NCBI RefSeq assembly: GCF_910592395.1
Contig: NC_088325.1
Span: 15,130,109-15,194,108 of the forward strand
Reading direction: 5' to 3'
Source: Lineus longissimus
Taxonomy: Eukaryota > Nemertea > Pilidiophora > Heteronemertea > Lineidae
DNA length: 64,000 bases
This document shows, in pieces, positions 24,371 through 36,500 of the stretch (the stretch's first letter is position 1; the number at the start of each line of letters is the position of its first letter). The notes under the pieces are model-generated. The model was not told the origin of the DNA. It saw only the letters and a list, made by a program, of their open reading frames with translations, and did no database searches. A program made the position numbers and the translations under genes.

Positions 24371-25360
24371 CTTTGGGGAGTCTGTCTTCTTTGGGCTGCT
24401 AACGGACAAGACGTCCGTACCAGTGAAGATGTCTCACTTTTAAGAAGAGGAATGCTGCCGGTTGGTTGGTTGGTTGTGCACCTAATGTCAGTGGTCCTAA
24501 CACGTTGGAACCATTCGACCCCAAGGGAATTCTCGACACATATTTCAAATTCAAAGAGCCTTTGAAGACAACATGCTCTCAGAAAATGTAGACGTATTAT
24601 CGGAAATTTAGTTTTTCGATCACAACTGAAACGAATATGATATTTGCATAGCCTTAAGCGCGACAGGTCTATAAGATTAACCTAGGCCCATGTTGAGGTC
24701 ATTACTAATGACATTGGAGAGACGATTATGTCTGAGTTGTTGAGATTGGGTCTTTAACAACAGATTGACCGACATATCGGTTTAGAATGGTCTCATATGT
24801 TTGATAAACTTGATATCTATGTCAAGCCGACATGCGGGATGGTTTGGTCGAAGTACAGGCATATAAATGGAATAACATGAACTCGGGTAGAGTAAGTGGC
24901 ATACGCCGCTGACGATTGTCAAGTTGCGCGTCAAAAATAGCATTGACAGGTATCGCCACCCGATCTAACATGTTCTCCACGTCGTTTAGAAAAGTGTTTG
25001 ACACTGTTTCTTGAAGTGCCATTATCTGATCGTATAGGGACATGTAGAACATATCCAACGATAAAGCACATGATAAACGTTTATCACAACGCTGAACGAG
25101 AATTAGGTATTACAGATCTAATTCAGTGTGTATGTTAATGGGGCGCGCGATATCCACACGATCAGAATATATATCGGGTGAGACCAACATTGGCTATTGA
25201 CTACCAACAGACTACGGTCAGTACGAACCACCAATGTTGTTATAATCAGTTGTGAAAATACAACCGCTAAACGAAACCGAACTAGGGAAAATATTGAAGT
25301 TATCGAAATGACCACCGGATAGAAAGCTCTGCAGTTCCCACACCCGCGTAGGCCGTGAAG

Positions 25361-28300
25361 ATGGCTGCCACGTCTGGTCTGTACCCACTGGAGTATATCA
25401 GGCCAAAGAAGTGGATGGGGGTAAGATTTATTTAAATTTCAAATAATTTGAATCTAATGAGTGTGTTTTGTGGAAGGAAAACAGCTTGGTGAACCCAGTG
25501 GGATAGGCGTACAGTGCTAAACAAGTCTGACCGAATGGTCGTCCGTTAAATTACTTCAGGGCATTCGTCCTTCGTTTCTGCGATCCGTTGCGCTCATCTG
25601 TCATCGGTATTATGACTGTATCCTTCAGCTGCCGTTGACGGCAATCAGTCCTGTGTATAGCGGCGTTCGTCGGTCATCTAACGACCTTGTCAGCAACTTG
25701 CCTTTGGATGTGTAACTGTCGCTCGGTACGTATACGGCCAAAGCCCAGTCTGTCTGGGGTCGGCACGTAGTAGGTTGAGGTGCTGTTCTGAAGCCATTAA
25801 AGACCCAACTTTTTAGGATGCTGAAGTGCTCGAGGACTTGTAAAGTAGTGAGACGATGCCGGTAACAGCGACATGGTGATTTTTTTCTCTTCCTGCTTTG
25901 CCCTGTTACGCTGCGTGTCCACACACTCTTCCGTTGTGACACACTCTTCCGTTGTGGCATTGTTTCTATTTTCTCCAATTCCTGTTTCCTGGTACAACCA
26001 ATGGGAACGCCCAGTAAGCCAAACAAATGTTCATTTTGATTGTGACGCGTCACAAGGTCATATTCAAACACGGAACAGGGGGTACTGCACAAAACGGAAC
26101 ACTCTGTGGATACACAGCATAAGGAATTAGTTCTAACATGAGCCACCCGTCCGATAACCATTTTGTCAGACCGACTTCGCTTTAAACGGACTGAAGTACA
26201 ATATAGTTTTAATAATCTTTATATTTTTCTATACCCATATCGTCAAGACCAGGCACAACTGGTGAGTTTGAAAGATTCGCCAGAGAATATATGCGACTGG
26301 TATGAATCCATAAGAATAAACAGAAGACCAGAGGTCACACCTGACTCGTCAATACAAATCAGAAGTTAACCTATCTATGCTTTTTTGATCGCGTTCCACA
26401 TTTTACGGAGTTGTATCTTAATGTCGACTTCGCTTCTATTCAACATGTCACGATTGTTAAATAAACACCTTTAAATGGTATATTTTTCATGAATCGTCCA
26501 TGTTGTCACATGAATGGTCTGTGTCTAAAAGCCACCTGATTAGCTGTCTTCGGCACAACGGTAAACATAAAAGCCTTTGATAAGATTTTTTTCTTAATTT
26601 TCAAACACGTTTTGGGTAAGGTCAAGTCTGAAAAGACCTGCTGGTGTCTGACTTATAGCTCTGTTGCACAATTCAAATTCTATAGTTGGTTCAATCATGA
26701 CGCTTTAGTTTCATGGTTGAATACATTGCACCACCACGAACCATTACCTACATTGTGTATATGCTCCGAGGTGTATTTCCCGGTAGGCCTATCAACCATA
26801 TGAGAAACAGAGAGGGCAGAGTAGAGTGTGGGGACTTTAAACAAACTGGAAGCAGGCTTAACTGAGTGGGTGACATGCCTTTCAAAACAAATCGAACTTC
26901 AAATATTCTATCATGTGGTGTCAAGAAGGGTCTAATGTCCGCGTATTTACCTCTGGCCAACTCATAAGCATTAATCTCACCATGCAAAGTGTGCTTCTCC
27001 ATTAGTTCTAAACAGTACGGGAGTTATTAAATGGGAATGTGAATGCTGTACTGTATGATTTAGGTTATAATGACTGTGAAAATAATCCAAACAAAATATG
27101 AGATATTGACCTTCGAAAGTCTAGGATTAAATTTTCATTCATGCCATTAACGCTATAATCCAGAGGCCCTTTAGAACTTAATTCCATTTAGACACCTTGG
27201 TAATTATGTTAAGAGCTCTTGAGGCGACTTTCAACTACGATACTGCGCGAGGTATCATCAGTTTAATTTTCTCTGATATACTGATATCGAAAGTCACTGG
27301 TTCCACACATTAGCTGTTAAACAATCTCTTCTTCTCTCAATATCAGTGAGACATCTGGCTACTGAAATGTTGCTGACGGTGAACTTTTTCCTTTACTTTT
27401 AAACTTAATAATGCCACATTAAAACAAGTAAGGTGGACACGATAATACACAGTGAAGCTGACAGAAATGTAGCTCTACTGATTAGCAAGGATCACTTCTA
27501 ATCAGTGTGATGCTGCAACCATTAAAGCACTGCTTGCATCACTAAAGCAAATACAAAACATGCTGTGATTAGGAATGGGCTCATGAGTTTACGACGACCA
27601 ACTCTTTAAGACGGGTAATGTCATCCCTTTTTATTTCCCTTCCTTTACAGCCAGTATGTAATGTCGAAAACATCCTGGCCGATGCCAGCCCTGGCCCGTT
27701 CAAGAAGTACGAATCCATTACGAGGAGTAGTTTCGTCCCCTGGGCGAATGAGGGTGGCAGAGTGTTTGCGCGAAAGGAATACCAGACGCCGAGAATGGCA
27801 ACAGGAATAAGTTAGTATACCATACTCATGAGCCATAATTTGGTAACTATTGACACGCCCGTGCTCTGGATGAAAACAAATCACTACGAATTTCTTTTTA
27901 TATGTTTATTGAACAATGTTTTACTCAAGTGTAATTCACCACTTTCTTTCCTCTACACCGGCACCCGGCTAGCGACAGCCCTGAAGTAAATTGAAGATGT
28001 GAGAACAGGTATCGCTCTAGTTAACCAAACTCCAACTGCATTTCAGTGCCACAGAACATCACCAACCCAGCTGTAGAATATACAGAGCGATTGCTGCCAT
28101 ATCATCCAAGAATAAAGGTGAGCCTAAACTCGACTGGGGACTCGGAGGCTTCCCAGCAATGCTTTCTTATGCAAATTAGCTACGTAATTGAAAAGAATCA
28201 AACCCCGCACGAACAGCTCCTACACATCACTTATCATCCCTGAAAGGTGCACTGCTCTCTGTCAAGCGGTTAAGGGTTCAATCACTAGTGTCCTGGCCTA

Positions 28301-29630
28301 GTTGGATCGGCAGCCTGTCTGCAGATGGTTCCCCACGTCAGACTACGGTGCTCTATACCCTTCTGCAACGTACGGCGCCAGGTCTCTTTTGGAGGGCCTC
28401 GGTTCTTTTCTCCTCGGCGGTCCATCGTATTGCTGTCCTTTGGAGTGTGCCTGGTGGCACTCTTCACACATATCCTAACCCTTAACTCCCGAGTTTTACT
28501 GGATTTGTTGATCATTCCGCCCAGTACTAGTACGCCAACTGTCAGGATGTAATACAACAACATTATCATGACAGTTTGAAATCCGTATAGTCATGAATGG
28601 CCAACAACGACATGCTTGTGATTGAAATGTTGCCTTTTCAGACCACTTCTTTACCGACTGATGGTCCGTACCAGTTCTTACCAAGGAGACGAAAGCTTCC
28701 CAAGCCTCATCCGGGTACGTACTCGTACCCATGGCGTGAATGTCTTCAGTTCAAAACATGAATTCCTCACCTCCCTAGCAATGTTGAACTTGCGACTCTC
28801 GCCCCTTCTTCAGATTGCAGTTCTTTTCGACAAAAGCGTTACGTATTCGAAATATCTTTTTTCGTTCTGACATGGATTCTACTGTCGCCCTCCATAATGA
28901 GGTACAAGCCATGATATGCACGTTGCTGTGTGTGTTGCATCTGTACATCGCCTGTGGTGTTCTCCCTTACTTGTTTAAGGCTAACGGTCTGCGTTAGCTG
29001 TATGTCATATCGCTCTCAATCAGAAGCTACCACCTAAACAAAGGTACGGAAAAGGTGTGTGCCCCGAGACGAGTTGCAGATGATCTAGATCATAAAGTGA
29101 ATGTAATACCGCTGATGTTCAATGGGAATCTCACCTTTTCAGACCAAGGTGTATTTTACTTCGCGCCGAATGCTCCATTCCACAGACACCGGGCAACCTC
29201 TGCAAGGGCAGGACTGCCAACTACCAGTGAAAGATCGATACTCCCAACTGCACCCAAATCAGCATGTGCTACAAATGACTCTGAAATAGCATCACGTGAC
29301 ATCATGAGCGTAACCGGAAGGGACTATTCAAGGCGGAAGTGGTTACAAGGTCCACACGGGGCGCTGACTGTGGGAGGTGAGTGCTTGACCGGGTATCACT
29401 TTGCTTCGTGCTAATCAGGGATCTTGGCCTGCGACCTGCTTCCGATCAAGAGGAGGGGGCCGATCGTCCGACTTTCTCAGTTAGTTGTGCCTTCTTCTCT
29501 CAGTAAAAGAACTCTAACTTGTATTAATATTCTCATTACAGAATTCGATGGTGGTGCCCCCATGCGGCCGGATCTGAAGATAAACGCGAGATATTTTTAC
29601 ACGCTCAAACGACAACAGCTGGTCACATAG
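25361..29630 (+). CDS. Unrecognised 228-residue soluble protein, six exons
   Basis: Exons: 25361-25420, 27651-27810, 28047-28117, 28642-28714, 29143-29376, 29542-29630. They sum to 687 nt, or 228 residues plus TAG, with matching phases (0,1,0,1,1). The ATG has an in-frame TAG 12 bases upstream. The protein lacks a signal peptide, membrane helix or recognised domain. It is Pro/Arg/Tyr-rich, with short motifs such as PLEYIRPKKW, RLLPYHPRIK, PYQFLPRRRKLPKP and RPDLKINARYFYTLKRQ. That composition, a small extended basic Tyr/Pro protein with many small exons, resembles ciliary or sperm microtubule-inner proteins, but I cannot name a family and treat that as a guess. It sits tail-to-tail with PDE9A. 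Confidence 0.75.
25421..27650 (+). other. Intron 1 of the 228-residue gene (2.2 kb)
   Basis: No exon is supported inside. An 18-bp duplication (cacactcttccgttgtg) occurs at 25920-25957. The open frames show no family similarity. Confidence 0.55.
28285..28450 (-). mobile_element. Non-LTR retrotransposon (LINE) fragment, reverse-transcriptase ORF C terminus
   Basis: Read on the - strand, the frame encodes RRGEKNRGPPKETWRRTLQK followed by SLTWGTICRQAAD. This matches the basic C-terminal tail found in many invertebrate LINE ORF2-like proteins (GKRKRGRPKxTWRRT...xWGTIxRxAxDR). It is a short 5'-truncated copy in the intron between exons 3 and 4 of the 228-residue gene. Confidence 0.7.
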
Positions 29631-29984
29631 TGCCAATGGACGAATAGGGTTCCCATGCCATTGATAAATGGCATGGGAACTTTTGAGAAATCTTTTGAGA
29701 AATCGTTCGCGGAGGTCTGCGAATCTAGCAAGCGTATGTTGCAAGTAAATATGTTTGGGGTTTGATAGCGTATCAGGGGCTGTTTCGGGCGGGGAAGAGC
29801 CTTCCTGGGGGTGGGGGTGGGGGCAAGAACACTTATTGAAATTGTTCGGCCCAAATCATGGTGAAAAACACATTTTTGGTAGCTTGTGTACCAGGGGCAT
29901 CTGCCCCCTGCCCTCTGCTAGATAGGCCCCTGTGTACATCTGTGTGAAAATATTGTAAATAGATTAAGCGTATATGTAAGTGTA

Positions 29985-29990
29985 AATAAA
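29985..29990 (+). terminator. Polyadenylation signal AATAAA for the 228-residue gene
   Basis: AATAAA lies 355 bases after the TAG stop, embedded in a tgtaagtgtaaataaagtttg context typical of animal 3' ends. Assigned by position. Confidence 0.55.
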
Positions 29991-32900
29991 GTTTGAATTG
30001 TTGCCTGAAAACCAGTTCGATGCTTATTTCATGACAACTGCGGTCTTGCCGGTGCCTGGCCGCACGAAAAATTTACTCCACCACTTTGAGGCCCGGCAAA
30101 GGAGCCGCAACTTTTACAGCTATTTAAGTGTAATCATTGTCGGCCATTCGGTTGAACCACGGCGGCAAATCTATTAGAACATGCCAACACCAAAATGGAT
30201 ATAGAAACAGGAAGCAAACTGTCTTCTTAACAAATTTATTATTTTCGGTTATTTACATACAACTATCAGGTAAATGCATTTTAGAAAATTTCGTTTTTTT
30301 TACAAAACAAATCTGCTTTTGGGATAACGCCTCGAACTCGAATCAGAAATGCCTTGCCAGTGCAAGCGCGTAGTATTTTACCTCTGGGTTGCCCTTACAT
30401 TGTGATGTTGGAGTAACAGTACACACAGTGTTCTGCGATGGGTCTCTCCAGCCATGCATCGTCTAATAGGGTCCCAAACTCAAGCCGTTGTATATAAGGG
30501 AGCATATTAACTGATACTAATCTACCCTCATAAAGGGAGCATCTTAACTGTGCTCCTGAAGGTAGCATATTGGCCATGAGAGTTTTGAGCAGACGATGCA
30601 TCGCTAGAGACACCAACGACAGAACATCGGTTAGGACTTTTGCAAATGTATTTCGTTGTTTCGTTGATAATTTGGCGTGAAATCAGAATGGATCCAACCC
30701 CAAGTGGGGACTGGGAGCCCGTAGTACTAATCTGCAAAGTAACAAGGTTTTTTGGGGGTCTTTTCGTCAGATGAAAAGATCGTTTCGACACGACGAACTA
30801 TTTTTCCAACAAATATTTTTGTTTTAGGACAAACCACTGCTTGATACGATGGGGTGGTTGATGGTGATGATGATTATACGTCATATATCACGTGACTACA
30901 TTATGGACGGGACACTGATTGGATACTACATAACAATACACAGTTTGACAGAGCTGCCATTTTACGGTGTGCACTGTACTTGGGAAAAAAAATGGACAAT
31001 TTATCAAGCCAAACGAGGGCGGCTTCTTGACAACTAAATTGAGATCGTACACCAGTCAGGCAAAGCTCCATAGTTTTGCCTTTTGCCCAATTCACAGGTT
31101 CATCGACCCACTTAATTATGTGGATAAAGTTATGATGGTCAGAAACGTACACTTAAAACGCAGTGGACTCGTCCCTCCCCTAACAAGAAGAAAGTATCAA
31201 AAGGATGGCGAATGGGCAGCCTCGGAGGAACAGTAGAGACACAGATTGATGAAACCGTGCTTTAGGCAAGATGACATGAAGCAGCTTGATTGAGGGTCTG
31301 TGCCTGTCTGTACTGCCTGGGCAAACCATGATCACGTGATCGTATGGCAGCAGGAAATGTAACAGCGGGTTCAGGACAACACTTGTGCAAAAAGACATGT
31401 ACATACATCTTGATGAAGATCATGCTACAAGCATGATTTGAAAGACTGCATGTCCGCTGGAATGCAAGTCGCTGAAGATTGCTGAACCCCGCCAAAGATC
31501 TTGCAAATCCGCAACAGGTATTTTGACCGGAGCGCGATGATAGCTTGACGATAGCATGGCGGTAACGGCACCGTGACGGCAACAAAAACTGTAGCGGATC
31601 CTCCTGCGCAGATAGTCAGTCGAGAACGTGACGACGAAAGCGATGCAGGAACGAGACGGCAAGCCAGAGTATCATCCGCCTATGTATAGTAAGCTGTCTT
31701 ACTTTGAAGGAAGATTGTGACATACATTGCATAATCTTCAGCTGGATTTCTTCTCTACATTTATCTTGGAAGTTAAGGTGGTGTCATTTCTTTATCAGAG
31801 TTATCAGTACATGTATAGGCGATGCTTCGGTGCATACGGGCAATATGTTACGGTATTGTCGCAATACTTAGAAATCAAGTGTTCATCAGAGCACAGTCTG
31901 TATCTTTAAAGTTAACAGAATCTGTTCAGCCAGGCCTACTGTTGGATACTGTCCATGGCTACATGTTAATGAATCGATGCAGATTACGGACAAGCCCGGG
32001 AGAATGTGCTCGCATTTCGTATCCTCTCGTGGTATGTGAGTTAGAGATAGAGACCCCACGGGAATATTTCATTTCGTATTCATATGCACCCGATCAGCAG
32101 CGCCATACCGTACTGTAAAGGTCTCTTATCAGAACATGTAGCGTCTCTATACTGTCAGGCCGGCGGTCTCCTCTACTGCTGCGCCACCAAATGCAATGTC
32201 TTTGCGAAAGAACTATTTGTTTCGTTTCTGAAAAAAGAAATTTGGGGATTGTAAGTTGTTGACATAAATTAGATAAGACCGCATCTTCACGACAGGCATT
32301 GAAGCGCGGCAACACCGACCTGGCTGGTCATTACGAAGTTTATTTTGGCTCTCAACTGCGTTCTGGTTAACGTTTTATCTTCTCTGCCAATTGAGGTCAG
32401 AAATACATTGAGTCCATCCACAGAACTTACACCAGTCAATATAAGAAGTCTTGAGCACTTGTTGAAAGGCACCTCATTGACGATAAAAAGTGTATGTAAT
32501 GCACTGAACGTACACATCAAATGATAGAACGCAACAAATGCACAGACTCTGTAAGGAACTGCCTGAAGCCAAATCAACGCAGTTTAAAACTCACATGGAA
32601 CCAAAGCAGCCTGAATCAATAAAACGCATGATAATTAGAAGGAATACAAAGCGGTGAGGGTACTAAAGACATAACCAGTTCATAACTAACCACGCGAACG
32701 GGTTAAACAGAGCAGTAACACCAAATTCAACATTTCGATGACAAATCGTCAATGATCTAATTGCAAATGGTCAAAAATTGTTTTCGACCGATGATGGATG
32801 CATTCCTAATCCACCAGTAATGTTATCACACAGTGTTTTGTGCACACGCTGTGGCAGTGTTGTGTCATCCATAGACTGGTTGTGTACACACACTACATTA

Positions 32901-33316
32901 GTGTCGTGTGCACAGAAGCCAGTGCTGTGTACAAACAGTGCATTCATTGCTCGTTATTGCATGTACATCGTGTTATTTCCCGGTTTTGATGCTTGACACA
33001 TTACGCTGTAATGGCCTTTTTGAGATACCACGTCTAAAGCAGTGTGTGTGTCGGCCACGCTAAAGTGCAAAAGAAACATCTTATGGAAACTAGAACAAAA
33101 CTAGACACGAGGTTGGAGGTCCTAACGAGACTTACAATATGTCGCCTGATGCGAATGACCTTTAATTCTCGATCTGAAATGATGATTTCGTTATTTTTCC
33201 TCTGTTAACTTTTCCTACCAGATCGATCTACAAAGTACGATTTATATTACAGCACTGCTCATTATGGGACAACATAGATTTCATTTTTCATTAAGAAGTA
33301 AACAGACAGAAGGTCG
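29991..33316. other. Convergent intergenic region; likely includes the PDE9A 3' UTR
   Basis: No gene is supported. Reverse-strand polyadenylation hexamers (TTTATT on the + strand) occur at 32339-32344 and 30234-30239 and could end the PDE9A transcript. A foldback element lies at 30428-30625. The 32820-32950 stretch is rich in GTGTGCACA-like words. Confidence 0.5.
30428..30625. mobile_element. Foldback/MITE-like element, about 198 bp
   Basis: The arm containing GCATCGTCT at about 30455-30463 pairs with AGACGATGCATCGC at about 30592; imperfect pairing extends outward to GTTCTG and AGAAC at the ends. The interior has two copies of AAGGGAGCAT(A/C)TTAACTG. No clear target duplication was seen. 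Confidence 0.55.
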
Positions 33317-33370
33317 CTAGAGTGGTGCCACCCTGAACTGAGTTTTAGTAGCTAGAACGTGTCTGCTCCA
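33317..33370 (-). CDS. PDE9A: Candidate last exon of PDE9A
   Basis: A good acceptor (cgttcttctgcag) leads into an 18-codon phase-0 frame (WSRHVLATKTQFRVAPL then TAG), 194 bp after the GTACGA donor at the end of the exon 33672-33565. The alternative is read-through of that donor: eight codons, then TGA at 33538. No family similarity decides between them. Confidence 0.25.
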   Translation of the reverse strand, partial: WSRHVLATKTQFRVAPL

Positions 33371-33537
33371 CTGCAGAAGAACGTTAAATGGGTAGATTGA
33401 GGCTGTTTTTGCTGTTGATAAGTTACACGATCGGCGTAGACCTTAAAGTTAGATGACCCAAAGAAAGAAATAGATTGGCTCCGTGTCAATAACAATGCCA
33501 AGCGCCATCTGTTGGCCAGATGACGTCATACAGGCCC

Positions 33538-36500
33538 TCAAAATGTGAGAAACAACGTTCGTACCTCTTTGACTTTTTCCTTTTCTTTGTCCTCGACTAT
33601 CTTCATCTCTTCGTAACGAGCCTGTGCATCCTTCAATTGTTTCACCATGGTGTCCCCCAGTTGTGGGAAGAGCTGTACAGTGATTGGAAAACATCGATTC
33701 ACTTAGAAATGACACTAAAAGTGTATTTCATGAGAAAAGGATACTCAGATCTTTGATGATTTCGCACAGAAAATGCTCTTCTGCCAGCCATTTTGGGCTT
33801 TTTGCGGGCAGTGCAAGTCTTCTTGAAGTGGAGTACAGGCTAGAGAAAGACCGTAATATGTAACCATGTCGGATCCTCCAGTTATTCTAAAAGTGTCAAA
33901 GTACATTCTGTATATTTGAAACAAATGAGAGTGCCAATCCCCTTGTGGTGAATCGCAGAGAACTCTCTTTGAAGTCCAATGCTATACCTACCTTCGCGAC
34001 TGTCTCAAACATAGGAACGAGGACGAACTTGACGAATCCGATCTGTGCTGTTGGCTTGGTCACCTTGTCTCTGTCCATGAACGGGGCGACCGGAAGACCC
34101 TCCAACTTCTCGCGATCTGACTGAAGACCAAGATCGAACATTTGGTTAGGAAAATAGAATTTGTTTGAACGCTTTCTCTCTTGTTGCTGAAGGCATTTGT
34201 GTTCCAGTTGCCGACCCACAAACCTTCTTTCTCATCTTATTGAGTCGTCCTTTTTATGAAGCGCAAAGTTGGCGAGGTTTGATGATGGTTTGAGGCGAGA
34301 TCACAAGTGTGTATTGGTGAACATAAGCGATTCTTTTGATTGGTAGTTCGGTTTGATTGGCCACAACTCAATAGCTTAGGTTACAAGAATCTTGTGTGTA
34401 CGAAACTAATCAGACATAAACCAAGAAACTTTCTTATAAGAATGTTATCAGTTGTGCGTCAAATTAGCCTCAACTAATTCAATAGGTATCTCTCACTTTG
34501 CTTGTAAATTTCTTCCAACATAACATACCTTTGATGTATATTGGGATGGTAATTGACTCACCTGATTGAAGTACTCTTCGAGAAGACAGTCGACCCAGGG
34601 CTCCGAGACCTCCATGGGGCGCACCTCGTTAGAGATATCACAACACTTGATTAGGACCATCTTCAGCTGTTGGAGGGAAGAAGACATTCAGCATGACTAA
34701 TACTCTTCAGGCATGTCGCGCTGTAGTTACACCTGAGTGAGAAGACATGGTCCATGGTCGTGGTCATGGTGATGGCTATACCGAAGTTTATGTATAGGTG
34801 ATTCTATTTCGTCATAAGCATCGTAACCAATTCGCCATCAAACACAGAATAATTTCAACGTGATATTTTAATTACTTTCAACTCGTTTCTGGTTTTCTAG
34901 TTGTTACAAAGAAGACTAAAGAAGACTAAACAACAACAAAGTTACAAAACTGAATCCACGTATCCAAATACAGTAGATCCTTCCCGATCATGAGCGAGCA
35001 TGGATACCGCGCGCACCGGGGATGCGCAGCTGCGCTGTGTGGAAGCACTTGAATCTTCCACCCAGCAAACTTCGCATGCGTGCTGCCCCAAACGACGGAC
35101 ATGAAAAGCCTAGTAGAAAGGATCCACAGGAAAGATAACAGCCTGGCATGTCAATAGAAGCGTGATATCTTGACATCGCCACAACAACTAACTGCTAGGA
35201 TATTGAAAAACCTTCTAATCAGAGAGAAGGGAGGGGAACGAGTGATTCAATTATTGAAATCAGGAAAAGGGACGTGGTTCCACATCGAGTTGCTGGCAGG
35301 AGGCGGGAACATACTCTAACTGCGACTATATTTCAACTCTATCTCTATAAACCAAACTTTTTTGCGGAGCGCTACAGCTGTTTCTAGAAGCAAACCATTG
35401 AAGACCAGCCAAAGCGTTACCTATATTTTTGAGATTTTTGGAAAATTATAAAGAAATAATGAAATAAATTACGAAATTTTTAATTTTTGACATGCTTGCT
35501 TCGCGGAGACTAGTTGTGCTGGTTAAGGGACGTGTAAATACTATACTAGAGTCAAGCATTGTGTGTGGCGTGCAACAAGCTATACGAGTACATTGCGCTA
35601 TTCTAGCTTTAGCGGTGATAACATTGATCATCTAATTACGCAGGCTTTTTTCAATCAAATTTTTGCAATTAGTATCATTTTTCAGCTATAGTTAAAGATC
35701 ACAGGATGCCCAAAACCAACAAGAAAGCTATACGAAAGCAAAGGAAGATGAATAAACGATAAAATGATCAGATCACAAAGCCTTTTGCTTACTAACGGAC
35801 GTACACGTAAAGCACTTGCATAAAAATTAAAAGAAATTTCTGATTCATGACATAATCTATCACATAGATATAAAAAGCGCCAAAGCGGCATTAAGCGCAA
35901 ATTGAAGCATCAGTTTTAGAGATCTAAGAGTCCGATGAACAATGCACATTTCCATATTGACCGTCAATAAAAGGACATCACTACGATATACCAAATCAAG
36001 AACAAGTTGATATAAAGCGCTCACAAGTCGCACAGAGTTTGATTAAGGTTATATCGTTTGATTTCATCTGCCTCACGATGAATATATAACTTTATACAGT
36101 CCACTCAAAATTTTGAAACGAAAACTCAATTCAGTCAAATTGAACTATTTTCATGTAAGTGATGTGTTTATTGCATTTCAAAGGTGGCGCCACTGACCTG
36201 TCTAGCAGGTGTGGTCCGTGAATCTGTCACCTCTGTCTCCTGCGATCCAAAAGGACCGCTTTCCAATATTGACAAATGTGGTTATCAAAACAACGCCTAT
36301 GATTTACTAATGCACTGAAGTGACATTTCAACATGGAAATATACCAACACTGAACCACTCAAGCAGGCTATTAGTTCAGGAGATCATGCAAATAGAGGTC
36401 AAAGGTCACAATTAGATCTCCGCGGAGCAAACATAACACGTGACATCAATATTTACCGAATTTAAATGTTCGTCTTTGGACGGATCAAAACATTCTATCT

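Larger units (their letters stand above)
20208..25360. other. Intergenic region with repeats and weak exon candidates
   Basis: No complete gene is supported. The region holds a palindromic GCGATTTGAATCGC repeat pair (21354, 21418), a possible first exon at 21516-21580, a tRNA-like sequence at 22866-22920, a signal-peptide-like short ORF at 23113-23325, an approximate 115-bp tandem duplication (23258-23510) and the 69-bp minisatellite at 24074-24370. Confidence 0.6.

Noticed and set aside
23903-24565. 220-codon + strand frame over the 69-bp repeat
   Set aside because: Openness follows from a repeat length divisible by three; other frames are equally open and the flanks look non-coding.
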